A DNA stretch of 64,000 nt from Candidatus Kapaibacterium sp. (GTDB lineage Bacteria > Bacteroidota > Ignavibacteria > Kapaibacteriales > NICIL-2), in the NCBI GenBank assembly GCA_025055755.1, contig JANWWF010000002.1, positions 1 to 64,000 on the forward strand, read 5' to 3'. The stretch's first letter is position 1. The number at the start of each line of letters is the position of its first letter. This document shows positions 15,854-24,174 of the stretch, piece after piece. The notes beneath the pieces are model-generated. The model did not search any database, was not told the DNA's origin, and saw only the letters and a program-made list of their open reading frames with translations. The translations under genes were made by a program, and so were the position numbers.

Positions 15854-18817
15854 ATGAAATTGGCACTCGCTGTGCTTATTCTGCTTCCGCTGGTGCTCCC
15901 TGCTCAAGAGTTGCCAGATAGCAAGGGGACGGATTTTTGGTTCTGCTTTATGCCAAATTACCATAATAATGGTTATGATAACCCAGCAGGAAATGACCAA
16001 GATTCGTTGTTTGTATTTGTTGCAGCTTCTAAGCCTACCAATGTAGCTCTTCGTTTTACACCTCACGATGGCCGTCCTCCCCAAGAACTTCGGGCTCGTA
16101 TTGAGGACCCACGTGATATGCTGATATTCAAAATGTCCTATTATGGGGTTGAGCTCAAGGGGATTACCGCAGGAGGTTACTACTATGGAGCTACTCAACG
16201 CCACACTCAACGTCCTGTTCCTTATTCTCTGCACCTGACAAGCGATGAGGAAGTGACCGTTTATGCCCTCAACCATGCGGAGAAAACAAGCGATGCCTTT
16301 TTGGTTCTTCCCACTGACGCGTTGGGAAAAGACTACTACATTGTAAGCTACAATACCGATGTTTATGCAGACGGAGCAAACACTCCCTCGCAATTTGCGA
16401 TTGTTGCGACTGAAGACTCGACCGTGGTAGAATTTGTTCGAATTACTGCGCCAACGACTGATGGCCCTGTCAATCGAGTTTTGCTCCGTCAGGGTGAGGT
16501 TTACTTAGTGCAGGCAAACATTTTTGATGAACGGAACGATCTGACGGGCACACGGATTAAGTCCAATCGTCCAATAGCTGTTTTTGCTGGGCATCAGCGA
16601 GTTCGTGTGCCTCTTCAAAGCAGGGATCGTGCATCGTCACGAGATTGCCTAATTGAACAGCTACCGCCAATTAATACGTGGGGACGTTCTGCACTCTTGG
16701 TCAATTTCCCAGATCCACCCGACGAGCTGCGATTAGGACCTGATCGCTTCCGGATTATAGCAGCCAGAGATAGCACAGTGATCTATCGAGACAGTGTGCC
16801 ACTTGTAACTCTCCAGGCAGGGCAGTACTATGAAGCAGATCTCATTTCTCCGCACTCAATTCATGCTAACCGTCCGATACTTGTAGGAGTTTTTCGCCAT
16901 ACCTCGAGCCCCACTTCCATGGGCAACACCCTGCTTTTGGGAGACCCTTTCCTGATGATTATACCTCCGACGGAACAGTTTCAAAGCAGCTACCGATTCA
17001 TTTGTCCTCGTCTCTACGAAGATTCTGTTCTCTCTTCCCGTCGGACCGTTAAGACAGAAGTGTACAAGTATCACTATGTGGCAATTGTTGCTCCAGACAC
17101 GGCATTAGCCACGATCAATCTTGATGGCAGAATGGTGCCTGCGAGTAGTTTCCGCCCAATCCCGAAAAGTAGGTACTTTTACACCTGGGTGCGCATCGAT
17201 GCAGGGGTCCATACTATTAGTGCAAGTGCACCAATTGGCATTTACGTGTTTGGTTACGGCTATGCGGACTCATATGGATATGTGGGAGGAATGAGCTACC
17301 GTCGCTATGACTTTGATCCGCCTGTGTTATCTACTCTCTCTCCCTGTCCTCCCTATCGCCTTGTCGTTTACGATACGTTACCGGGTGACAGTCGGGTAGA
17401 TGTTGTCCGTATTATTGAGGATTCGACGCGGAATCTGGCCTGGAAAGTTGTGCGCTCATCGCTGCTGCCGCAGGATTCAATAGTTCTTGAGCTTTCCCTG
17501 CTTGATCCATATGAAGATGGAATGCTAACCCTTATAGCTCAGGATGCTGAACAATTTACCACACGTGCACAGTTGGTTGTGCCGGGTGTAACGTTGCGAG
17601 TGACGAACACCCAAGGAATATCCCAACGACCTCCTGTTCACTTTCGCTATCGAAGTGCAACCCAACGCAGCTCGTGCTTCCCATTGACGATCACCAATGT
17701 CGGTAAGCTGCCTCAAACAATCCTCAGAGCATTCACCCGTGAAGGAATAATTACCAGCAAAGCACTCCCAGCAGTGGTGGTCCCACGCGATACTATTAGC
17801 CTACGGGTATGCTATCGAACAGAACAAACTCAAGTGATTACAGACACGCTTTGGATCCAAACTCCATGCACTACAATTGTCGCTGCGACATTCACGATCG
17901 AATTCATTGTAGATACCGCTGCGCCTCGTATTCAACGAAACACCATTGACTGTCCCGGTGTGCACGTGCTTACTATTGCGGAGCAGGGCTACACAGAAAC
18001 GGGCATTGCATCTATCGCCGTTGTTGATTCGTTCAATGTTGTCATTCGTCTTGGGAATAACTCAGAGACCTATGCCGATCCGGCAGAAGTACAATACCTT
18101 AACATCTCACACCGTGATTGGCGGCTCGATGGCTGGTATCGAATCCAAGTGACTGATTCTTCGGGGAATATAAGTACGATTGCAGGCACCTTCGAGGGGC
18201 ATACCGTTATGATTGTCAACCGCGACTCTCTCAGTCCTACGCAGCAATTCGTCGGTTACAGCGGGCAATTCTTCTGCGACACAGTGGAGCTCTACAACTT
18301 TGGGAGATATCCGAAGGTATTCGACCGCATTACTGCGCGCGGTGTGGAGTTCTCAATTCCTCCCTCCTACATGCCATTAACTCTCGCACCGGGAGAACGC
18401 GTCCGTGTTCCTATTTGTGCATTTCTTCCTCCCTACGACAGCCGTGGTGAAAATATGTATGCCGACACATTCGCATTAGTGGTTGGTTGCTACGAGCGAC
18501 GAATGCCAATTACCATTCGTGTGCAAGCAGTAACATATCAGGCAAATAGTTCCTGCGATGTTCATATCGTAAGTAGTGCTCTGCGTGATAGCGTACGAGT
18601 AGAGCAGGTTGCCAGTGGCATTCGTGGTGAATTTGCTCATCCGACAAGTGGAAGTCTGGAGCTGTACACTCTTACTGGCAGACGTGTCCACATGGAGCAT
18701 TTCAATGATGCGGCATTTAGCCTGAATTTCGATGGGCTGCCACGTGGTACATACTGGCTTATCATCCGCACCTCCAATGGAGTTATAACACTACCACTGC
18801 TGTGGATAGGAAACTAA
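15854..18817 (+). CDS. Exported IgGFc-binding-like protein with T9SS sorting domain
   Basis: A 987-residue exported protein. A signal peptide (MKLALAVLILLPLVLPAQ) leads into an IgGFc_binding-type domain with GTDFWFCFM, VYALNHAEKTSD, QFAIVATEDST, NDLTGTRIKS and EQLPPINTWG, closely matching the paralogue at 5497-7908. Several Ig-like/choice-of-anchor-like beta domains follow, with paired Cys (PLTITNVGKLPQTILRAF, FCDTVELYNFGRYPKVFD). The last ~65 residues form a T9SS sorting domain (SGSLELYTLTGRRV, LPRGTYWLIIRT). The start is fixed by AAGGAGGTGG, an excellent Shine-Dalgarno 5 nt before ATG, unusual in this window and suggesting strong translation. Role: secreted surface protein, ligand unknown. 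Confidence 0.82.
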   Translation: MKLALAVLILLPLVLPAQELPDSKGTDFWFCFMPNYHNNGYDNPAGNDQDSLFVFVAASKPTNVALRFTPHDGRPPQELRARIEDPRDMLIFKMSYYGVELKGITAGGYYYGATQRHTQRPVPYSLHLTSDEEVTVYALNHAEKTSDAFLVLPTDALGKDYYIVSYNTDVYADGANTPSQFAIVATEDSTVVEFVRITAPTTDGPVNRVLLRQGEVYLVQANIFDERNDLTGTRIKSNRPIAVFAGHQRVRVPLQSRDRASSRDCLIEQLPPINTWGRSALLVNFPDPPDELRLGPDRFRIIAARDSTVIYRDSVPLVTLQAGQYYEADLISPHSIHANRPILVGVFRHTSSPTSMGNTLLLGDPFLMIIPPTEQFQSSYRFICPRLYEDSVLSSRRTVKTEVYKYHYVAIVAPDTALATINLDGRMVPASSFRPIPKSRYFYTWVRIDAGVHTISASAPIGIYVFGYGYADSYGYVGGMSYRRYDFDPPVLSTLSPCPPYRLVVYDTLPGDSRVDVVRIIEDSTRNLAWKVVRSSLLPQDSIVLELSLLDPYEDGMLTLIAQDAEQFTTRAQLVVPGVTLRVTNTQGISQRPPVHFRYRSATQRSSCFPLTITNVGKLPQTILRAFTREGIITSKALPAVVVPRDTISLRVCYRTEQTQVITDTLWIQTPCTTIVAATFTIEFIVDTAAPRIQRNTIDCPGVHVLTIAEQGYTETGIASIAVVDSFNVVIRLGNNSETYADPAEVQYLNISHRDWRLDGWYRIQVTDSSGNISTIAGTFEGHTVMIVNRDSLSPTQQFVGYSGQFFCDTVELYNFGRYPKVFDRITARGVEFSIPPSYMPLTLAPGERVRVPICAFLPPYDSRGENMYADTFALVVGCYERRMPITIRVQAVTYQANSSCDVHIVSSALRDSVRVEQVASGIRGEFAHPTSGSLELYTLTGRRVHMEHFNDAAFSLNFDGLPRGTYWLIIRTSNGVITLPLLWIGN

Positions 18818-18822
18818 TTTTG
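18815..18822 (+). promoter_or_regulatory. Candidate -7 element TAATTTTG
   Basis: TAATTTTG fits TAnnTTTG, 32 nt before the transaldolase ATG at 18855, and overlaps the stop codon of the previous gene. Confidence 0.45.
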
Positions 18823-18854
18823 TGGCATGTAAAACAAAGCACATGGTGGTGGGC

Positions 18855-19520
18855 ATGCAACTATTCATTGATTCAGCCAACATAAGCGAGATTCAGCAAG
18901 TAGCGGCACTAGGCATTATCAGCGGTGTAACCACAAATCCCAGTCTGCTGGCAAAGGAAGATCCCTCTACACCGGTGGAAAAAATCATTGCTTCGATTCA
19001 CGAGATTGTCGGTGGGCATATCTCTGTGGAGGTGGTGTCAACCGATACAGAGGGCATGATACGGGAAGCGGAAGAGATACTCTCGTGGTTGCCCGAGGCA
19101 ACTATCAAAATCCCTATGACTGCTGCAGGGTTATCAGCAGTGTATGAACTGAGTCGTCGAGAAATACCAACAAATGTGACACTTGTATTTTCTCCAACCC
19201 AGGCATTGGCGGCTGCCAATGCAGGTGCCCGCTACGTGAGTATCTTTTTGGGACGGCTCGACGATATTGGACAAGATGGGGTGGGAGTCCTGCGCCAAGT
19301 TATGGAAATTTGGGATGTCCAGGGGCTTGAGGCAGAAATCATTGCAGCATCTATTCGGCACCCGATGCATATTGTCGAAGCAGCGCGCGCAGGAGCACCC
19401 ATTGCAACAGTCCCATACAAAGTACTTATGCAATCGCTCAAGCATCCATTGACGGATGCGGGACTGGAGGCATTCCTTCGCGATGCGGCCAAGTGGCATA
19501 AACAGTCAGTGACAGCCTAA
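18855..19520 (+). CDS. tal: Transaldolase (TalC/MipB-type)
   Basis: A 221-residue small transaldolase of the TalC / fructose-6-phosphate-aldolase subfamily, cytosolic and probably serving the non-oxidative pentose phosphate pathway. The start MQLFIDSANISEIQ, then GVTTNPSLLAKE near residue 28 and TIKIPMT with the Schiff-base lysine near residue 88, are diagnostic. The fold finishes with IATVPYKVL. An upstream GTG (18822) would add 11 residues absent from homologues, so ATG 18855 is chosen. Whether it acts as transaldolase or F6P aldolase cannot be told from sequence alone. Its stop overlaps the next start (TAATG). Confidence 0.88.
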   Translation: MQLFIDSANISEIQQVAALGIISGVTTNPSLLAKEDPSTPVEKIIASIHEIVGGHISVEVVSTDTEGMIREAEEILSWLPEATIKIPMTAAGLSAVYELSRREIPTNVTLVFSPTQALAAANAGARYVSIFLGRLDDIGQDGVGVLRQVMEIWDVQGLEAEIIAASIRHPMHIVEAARAGAPIATVPYKVLMQSLKHPLTDAGLEAFLRDAAKWHKQSVTA

Positions 19521-20017
19521 TGCCAGTAGTAGCTCCAACAGCTCTGTTTTTGGTTGTGCTGACAGTGCAGCTACACTGTCAATCGCTTGTGCCGTTTGTG
19601 CTTGAAGATCAGTGGGGAAGGCAGTGGTCTGCAGAGCAGCTCCAGGGGCGAGTGGTTGTCCTCCTCCTTGCGGATCGAGAGGGAGCAGAACAGTCTGCCG
19701 TGTGGGGACGTGAACTTGGCAAGCAGTTTGGCTCGGAAACATTGATTATTGGGTGTGCTAACTTGGAAGGCGTGCCGTTTTTCCTTCGATGGCTCGTTCG
19801 GGCACGGATTAAGGAAAGCCTTCCCCATGCCCCCCTCCTTCTCGATTGGGACGGAACGCTTTTCCGCGCGTACCGATGCAGAGCACAAATCCCTACCGTG
19901 CTTGTCTTTGATATGCACGGTCAGTTACGCCATCGGTATGAAGGTGCTCCCACCGTGCATGCCCTTGAGCACGTAGTTACACGCATTCGTTCACTCCAGT
20001 TGGTACAAGCACCATGA
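19520..20017 (+). CDS. Exported thioredoxin-fold-like protein without CxxC
   Basis: A 165-residue protein with an N-terminal hydrophobic segment (residues ~5-20, a likely signal peptide or anchor) and a redoxin-like body: VPFVLEDQWGRQW, VVVLLLADREG, TLIIGCANLEG, PLLLDWDGTLFRAYR, IPTVLVFDMHGQLRHRYEG. The cis-Pro region (IPTVLVFD) and final strand/helix fit a thioredoxin fold. The usual CxxC motif is missing: the three Cys are isolated, so a classic disulfide reductase role is unlikely. It starts on the transaldolase stop (TAATG) and overlaps the RNase HI gene by 4 nt, so it sits in an operon. Function unknown. Confidence 0.65.
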   Translation: MPVVAPTALFLVVLTVQLHCQSLVPFVLEDQWGRQWSAEQLQGRVVVLLLADREGAEQSAVWGRELGKQFGSETLIIGCANLEGVPFFLRWLVRARIKESLPHAPLLLDWDGTLFRAYRCRAQIPTVLVFDMHGQLRHRYEGAPTVHALEHVVTRIRSLQLVQAP

Positions 20018-20661
20018 GTGAGTATGACTACATCGTTTACACTGATGGGGCATGTATTGGGAATCCAGGACCAGGAGGATGGGCAGTCATCATCCGGGAT
20101 GCAAAGGGCAACGAGCAAGTTCTCCAAGGAAGTGCTCGACGTACCACAAACAATCGGATGGAGCTTCGTGCTGCCCTTGAGGCACTCCGAACACTCCCAG
20201 CAGAAAAACACTACCGCATTCTGATGCGCGCCGATTCACGATTACTCGTTGATGCTCTCACGAAAGGATGGGCGAAACGGTGGCGTGACCACGGCTGGAG
20301 GCGTTCCTCGCGAGAACGGGTAGAAAATGTGGACCTGTGGGCACCTTTGCTGGAAGAGCTGGAACAGCGAAATGTTACAGTCGAATGGGTTAAGTCGCAC
20401 GACACGGATTTGCTTAACGAGCGATGCGATAAACTTGCTTATGCACAGGCATTGCATCCGACAGAGGACGATCCCGGGTACCGAGATACTCCCAGGCATG
20501 AGCAGACCACAACAGCGTTGCCTTTAGATACCTCAGCCCTTCACTGCCACCGTATTGCTGATGATCGAATTGCTATAAGTGATGGCAATGCAACCGTCGT
20601 GGTGCCCAAACAAAGCATTCCTGAGCTTCTTAGTGCGCTGGCAAAGTTGCTGATAGAATGA
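20014..20661 (+). CDS. rnhA: Ribonuclease HI with C-terminal extension
   Basis: Ribonuclease HI cleaves the RNA strand of RNA/DNA hybrids in replication and repair. The four acidic catalytic residues and the His are all visible: Asp11 (YTDGACIGNPG), Glu50 (NNRMELRAA), Asp74 (MRADSRLL), His129 (VKSHD) and Asp139 (NERCDKLA). The catalytic domain ends near residue 150. A further ~65 residues form a C-terminal tail not found in the E. coli enzyme (155 residues), ending in a strand/helix with VVVPKQSIPELLSALA. Start ATG overlaps the upstream stop (ATGA). Confidence 0.92.
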   Translation: MSEYDYIVYTDGACIGNPGPGGWAVIIRDAKGNEQVLQGSARRTTNNRMELRAALEALRTLPAEKHYRILMRADSRLLVDALTKGWAKRWRDHGWRRSSRERVENVDLWAPLLEELEQRNVTVEWVKSHDTDLLNERCDKLAYAQALHPTEDDPGYRDTPRHEQTTTALPLDTSALHCHRIADDRIAISDGNATVVVPKQSIPELLSALAKLLIE

Positions 20662-21398
20662 GGCGGTGGATTCTTTTATTGCTTCCAGCTACTGCGTGGG
20701 CTCAATCGCTAACGATTGTTCTTCCAGACACTGTTCCCGCTACACTCGCTGCATGGCATCAGATAGCCGGGGAGATTGTCGTCGTAGCTCCTGAAATGCT
20801 TGTAGCACGGATGGTCGGCTGCATTGAATTGAGCAGCACGACTATCTGCACACCATTTGAACGACAACCAGTGCTGGTCGTCGCTGATACATTGCGAATG
20901 CCAATTGCAGCAGTTATGGCTGAATTCTTGTTGCATACGCAGCCACTGTATCGTTCCAATCGCATTCCTGGCGGATTGGGGCGTATGTGCATGCAGCTTG
21001 TTGATGCAAATGACTCTTCCCGTGCAATCATAAGCCCTGTGTGTCGCGAGTTTTTCGTTCGGGGAGTGCCTGATGTTAGGCTCGATAGTGTAGCACCGTT
21101 TATCGAAGTTGACAGCGTTTGCTTCCGTTGGCATGTGGCTATCCCTGTAGGTGTGCCTACAGTATTCCAGCTTCGAATAGCGGAGCGACGACCAGGACAA
21201 AGTTCATGGTATGCAGTTGTAAGATCCGTGCCTGTTGCTACCTGCCGTATCCATTCTGACAGGCTTAGCAAGTGGGAGTGTTGCTTCCCTTTGTTTCTTT
21301 TTCGTCGCGGGGTGGAATATGTGTGGGGGATATTTGCCGATGGCGGGGGTAGCCAGGAAGAGTTAATCTCCCCTGTTGGGGAATTTGTACTTCGTTGA
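20658..21398 (+). CDS. Secreted hypothetical protein
   Basis: A 246-residue protein with a clear signal peptide (MRRWILLLLPATAWAQS, cleavage after AQ or thereabouts). The mature part is beta-rich with eight or more Cys, consistent with disulfides in the periplasm or outside, and ends with a fibronectin-III-like pattern (FQLRIAERRPGQSSWYAVV ... YVWGIFADGGG). I do not recognise a family. The ATG overlaps the RNase HI stop (ATGA), placing it at the end of the transaldolase-redoxin-rnhA run. No T9SS sorting motif is seen at its C-terminus. Confidence 0.65.
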   Translation: MRRWILLLLPATAWAQSLTIVLPDTVPATLAAWHQIAGEIVVVAPEMLVARMVGCIELSSTTICTPFERQPVLVVADTLRMPIAAVMAEFLLHTQPLYRSNRIPGGLGRMCMQLVDANDSSRAIISPVCREFFVRGVPDVRLDSVAPFIEVDSVCFRWHVAIPVGVPTVFQLRIAERRPGQSSWYAVVRSVPVATCRIHSDRLSKWECCFPLFLFRRGVEYVWGIFADGGGSQEELISPVGEFVLR

Positions 21399-21425
21399 TG
21401 GAAAAAGATTAGCACAATTTTCTCC

Positions 21426-21433
21426 TATTTTTG
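21426..21433 (+). promoter_or_regulatory. Candidate -7 element TATTTTTG
   Basis: TATTTTTG fits TAnnTTTG, 27 nt before the DUF4286 start at 21461. It would drive the DUF4286-paaB-paaC-paaD run. Confidence 0.5.
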
Positions 21434-21460
21434 TGCAGTACACTCTACCAGGGACGGGGT

Positions 21461-21790
21461 ATGATCATTTATCAAGTTCTCTGCACCGTTCCTCGCTCGC
21501 TGGAGGAGGAATGGCGACTGTGGATGATGGAAGAGCACATCCGCGATGTTATGAATACGGAAATGTTCGACGAGGTCCATATTGCACGCGTGCTCAAACC
21601 AGAGCATCCAACTGCAGTACGGTACTGCATTCAGTACTATGCCCCAACAGTGGAACATTACGAGCAATACCGTAAAGATTTTGCTCCCGTGCTTCAAGCC
21701 GCACACAATGCGAAGTATGGAGGAATGGTTGAAATTGAACGCACGGTTATGGAGATAGTCCCAATGAAAAGTGTTTCACCTACGCAATAG
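21461..21790 (+). CDS. DUF4286 family protein
   Basis: A 109-residue protein matching the small DUF4286 family, typical of Bacteroidota. It starts MIIYQVLCTVPRS, then EEEWRLWMMEEHIRDVM, AVRYCIQYYAPTVEHYEQY and APVLQAAHNAKYGG, giving a ferredoxin-like (dimeric alpha-beta barrel) pattern. No function is established. The ATG at 21461 is chosen because family members begin MIIY; an earlier in-frame GTG would add ten residues overlapping the promoter motif. It is the first gene of the run leading into paaBCD, but nothing shows that it takes part in phenylacetate breakdown. Confidence 0.8.
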   Translation: MIIYQVLCTVPRSLEEEWRLWMMEEHIRDVMNTEMFDEVHIARVLKPEHPTAVRYCIQYYAPTVEHYEQYRKDFAPVLQAAHNAKYGGMVEIERTVMEIVPMKSVSPTQ

Positions 21791-21795
21791 CGCAC

Positions 21796-22218
21796 ATGAG
21801 TAGAACTGTTACACTGCAGTCATTGGATCCACGGGTCTCTCGTTTGGGTATTCCGACTGAGCAGCAGCCCTTTGAAGGAGTACCGGAAGGGTCCCACTTG
21901 CAAACCTTCGAGGTTTTTCACCAAACAAAAAGCGGCGCACGGCACATTCATGTAGGAAGTGTCCATGCCCCCAATGCAGAGATGGCAATGGTGTTTGCAA
22001 AGGAGCAATATGCCCGACGCTCAGAGTGTGTGAACCTGTGGGTAGTCAAGACCAGTGAAATCATTACCTTTTCTCCGGAGGATGCAGACCTGTTTGCAAC
22101 AACCACTGAAAAAACCTACCGGGATGCCAGCGGCTATAAGGTCATGCAAAAAATCTTAGCATGGAAGCAGCGTCTTCAACAGCAAGCTGAACAAAATTCA
22201 CCATCAAATTCAGAGTAA
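21796..22218 (+). CDS. paaB: Phenylacetyl-CoA epoxidase subunit PaaB
   Basis: A 140-residue PaaB homologue, a small non-catalytic subunit of the ring-1,2-phenylacetyl-CoA epoxidase. Family motifs are FEVFHQTKSGARHIHVGSV (residues ~34-52), APNAEMAMVFAKEQYARR and WVVKTSEI. The E. coli protein is ~95 residues; this one has ~30 extra residues at each end. It lies 5 nt after DUF4286 and 2 nt before paaC, so the genes are surely co-transcribed. The catalytic subunit gene paaA is not found beside it. Confidence 0.88.
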   Translation: MSRTVTLQSLDPRVSRLGIPTEQQPFEGVPEGSHLQTFEVFHQTKSGARHIHVGSVHAPNAEMAMVFAKEQYARRSECVNLWVVKTSEIITFSPEDADLFATTTEKTYRDASGYKVMQKILAWKQRLQQQAEQNSPSNSE

Positions 22219-22220
22219 GA

Positions 22221-22988
22221 ATGACCGAGCAGTACCGTGCAGCGCTGGAAGACTTGCTCTTCCGGATGGCAGATGATGCGCTCATCTATGGACATCGCAA
22301 CAGCGAGTGGACAGGACTGGCACCTCTGTTAGAGGAAGACATTGCGTTTTCCTCGATTGCGCAGGATAAACTTGGCCATGCCCTGGCGCTTTATCGCATG
22401 CTGCACGAGATGGGGCATCCTGATCCAGACCAGCTTGCTTTCATGCGCTCAGAGCATCAATTTCGCTGCTGTCATTTGGTCGAGCTTCCAACGCAAGACT
22501 ACGCAGTGGCACTTATGCGCCATGCTCTTTTCGACTATGCGGAGCATCACCGATATGAGTTGCTCGAGGAAAGTTCCTATGCGCCACTGGCAGCATTAGC
22601 ACGCAAGGTGCGAGGGGAAATCAAATATCACATCTTCCACGCAAGCACCTGGCTACGCATGCTCGGTGTTGAAGGAACCGACGAAAGCCGTGCCCGTATG
22701 CAGGCAGCGCTTGATATGCTGTTTCCGTATGCCCTTGGCATATTCGAACCGACGCAGCAGGAGGAGACTCTCCGCGAACTTGGCATCTTTCCGGGAGAGG
22801 GAATTCTTCGTGAGCACTGGCTGGAGGATGTTGTGCCCCTTTTGGAATCTGCAGGCTATCGCGTTCCCGAACCTTCTGAAGTTGAACCAGTCGTTGGGGG
22901 GCGGCATGGCTATCATACCGAGCATCTGCAGCCACTACTGGAAGAAATGACGGCGGTGTTTCGGATTGACCCAACGGCGGAGTGGTAA
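22221..22988 (+). CDS. paaC: Phenylacetyl-CoA epoxidase subunit PaaC
   Basis: A 255-residue PaaC, the ferritin-like structural subunit that pairs with catalytic PaaA. The helical four-helix pattern is clear: MADDALIYGHRNSEWTGLAP, EEDIAFSSIAQDKLGHA, FDYAEHHRYELLEES, RGEIKYHIFHASTWLRML. Length matches the family (~248). PaaC itself does not do chemistry; with PaaA and PaaB it forms the core that epoxidises phenylacetyl-CoA. The stop lies directly before the paaD ATG. Confidence 0.9.
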   Translation: MTEQYRAALEDLLFRMADDALIYGHRNSEWTGLAPLLEEDIAFSSIAQDKLGHALALYRMLHEMGHPDPDQLAFMRSEHQFRCCHLVELPTQDYAVALMRHALFDYAEHHRYELLEESSYAPLAALARKVRGEIKYHIFHASTWLRMLGVEGTDESRARMQAALDMLFPYALGIFEPTQQEETLRELGIFPGEGILREHWLEDVVPLLESAGYRVPEPSEVEPVVGGRHGYHTEHLQPLLEEMTAVFRIDPTAEW

Positions 22989-22989
22989 G

Positions 22990-23484
22990 ATGGAAACATC
23001 AGCGATGGTTAGTCGAGAAGATATCCTGGGGCTGCTGGAGCAGGTTCATGACCCAGAGATTCCTATGCTCTCGGTGGTGGATATGGGAATTGTGTCAGAT
23101 ATTGAGATTGAGCCAGAGAAAATTCATGTTATTCTGACTCCAACGTTTGTGGGCTGCCCTGCAATCGAGCTAATTCGCTCGGCAGTCCGAGAAAAGCTTT
23201 CATCGTTAGGTGTCCCAACTGTTGAGGTGACGGTAGATTATACCCGTCCATGGAGCACCAATCGCTTAAGCGAGCGGGGACGCCAGATATTAGCCCAGCA
23301 TGGCTTCGCTCCTCCTCCTCGATACGAGGGCGACTTTGAGCCAGAAATCCTCCTCAATGCTGCATGTCCGTACTGTGGCAGTACGAACACCCAGCTCCGC
23401 ACGCCCTTCGGACCAGCGCTTTGTCGGGCAATATACTACTGTAACGATTGCCGACAAGCATTTGAGCAATTCAAACCGCTCTGA
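22990..23484 (+). CDS. paaD: Phenylacetate degradation protein PaaD (iron-sulfur maturation)
   Basis: A 164-residue PaaD (also called PaaJ). The N-terminal MIP18/DUF59 domain (LLEQVHDPEIPMLSVVDMGIV, TPTFVGCPAIELI) resembles SufT-type iron-sulfur maturation factors. The C-terminal Cys-rich zinc-ribbon-like end (CPYCGSTNTQ ... CRAIYYCNDC) is typical of PaaD. It is thought to mature the diiron site or Fe-S cluster of the epoxidase system. An in-frame TTG at 22966 would overlap paaC; the ATG at 22990 immediately after the paaC stop is preferred. The next gene starts 9 nt later. Confidence 0.88.
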   Translation: METSAMVSREDILGLLEQVHDPEIPMLSVVDMGIVSDIEIEPEKIHVILTPTFVGCPAIELIRSAVREKLSSLGVPTVEVTVDYTRPWSTNRLSERGRQILAQHGFAPPPRYEGDFEPEILLNAACPYCGSTNTQLRTPFGPALCRAIYYCNDCRQAFEQFKPL

Positions 23485-23493
23485 CACTTCTCC

Positions 23494-24168
23494 ATGCCAC
23501 ACCAACGGCTGTTAGAATTCACCACAGGTGAGCGTGTGCCGCTCGGAACGATATACTGCATTGGGCGCAATTATGCAGATCATATCCGCGAGATGCATGC
23601 TGCCAGGGAAGAAGAGCCAGTGGTTTTTCTCAAGTCCCCTTGTGCATATGTGCCGGATGGCGGTACAATAGTCCCCCCACGGATGGGGCATGTGCTCCAC
23701 CATGAGGTGGAAATTGTTGCAGTGATTGGCGCTGTGATACATCGCGTTACTACCGAGCAAGCGCAGCATGCTATCGTAGGCTATGGGGTTGGGATTGATG
23801 CCACGTTGCGTGACGTGCAGCAGCATGCAAAAGAGCGTGGCTTGCCGTGGGAAAAAGCGAAAGCTTTTGCGACCAGCGCTCCAATTTCGCGGATTATTCC
23901 ATCTGCTGCCATTCCAGCGTTGGAGGAAACAGAGGTTGGGCTTATGGTCAATGGACAAGTGCGCCAGCAAGCAGTTGCTAAGCAAATGATATGGTCGGTA
24001 CCGGAGCTTGTGATGTATTTGTCGCAATGGTTTATTCTTGAGCCGGGGGATGTCATCTTTACTGGAACTCCCGCTGGGGTTGGCCCTCTGGTTCCCGGAG
24101 ACCGTGTCTATGCATGGCTTGGAGAGCACGTCACGCTTCATGTCACGGTTGAACATCCTCCTGCCTAA
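23494..24168 (+). CDS. Fumarylacetoacetate hydrolase family protein
   Basis: A 224-residue FAH-superfamily enzyme of the short, single-domain type (acylpyruvase / hydratase / isomerase group). Visible features are IYCIGRNYADHIREM, the metal-site HHEVEIVAVIG (Glu-x-Glu), GYGVGIDATLRDVQ, KAFATSAPI and the C-terminal GDVIFTGTPAGVGPL. These enzymes cleave or hydrate 2-oxo acids in aromatic catabolism, and its place beside paaBCD suggests such a role. The exact substrate cannot be read from sequence; FAHD1-like acylpyruvate hydrolysis is the best analogy. Confidence 0.87.
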   Translation: MPHQRLLEFTTGERVPLGTIYCIGRNYADHIREMHAAREEEPVVFLKSPCAYVPDGGTIVPPRMGHVLHHEVEIVAVIGAVIHRVTTEQAQHAIVGYGVGIDATLRDVQQHAKERGLPWEKAKAFATSAPISRIIPSAAIPALEETEVGLMVNGQVRQQAVAKQMIWSVPELVMYLSQWFILEPGDVIFTGTPAGVGPLVPGDRVYAWLGEHVTLHVTVEHPPA

Positions 24169-24174
24169 GTCAGA

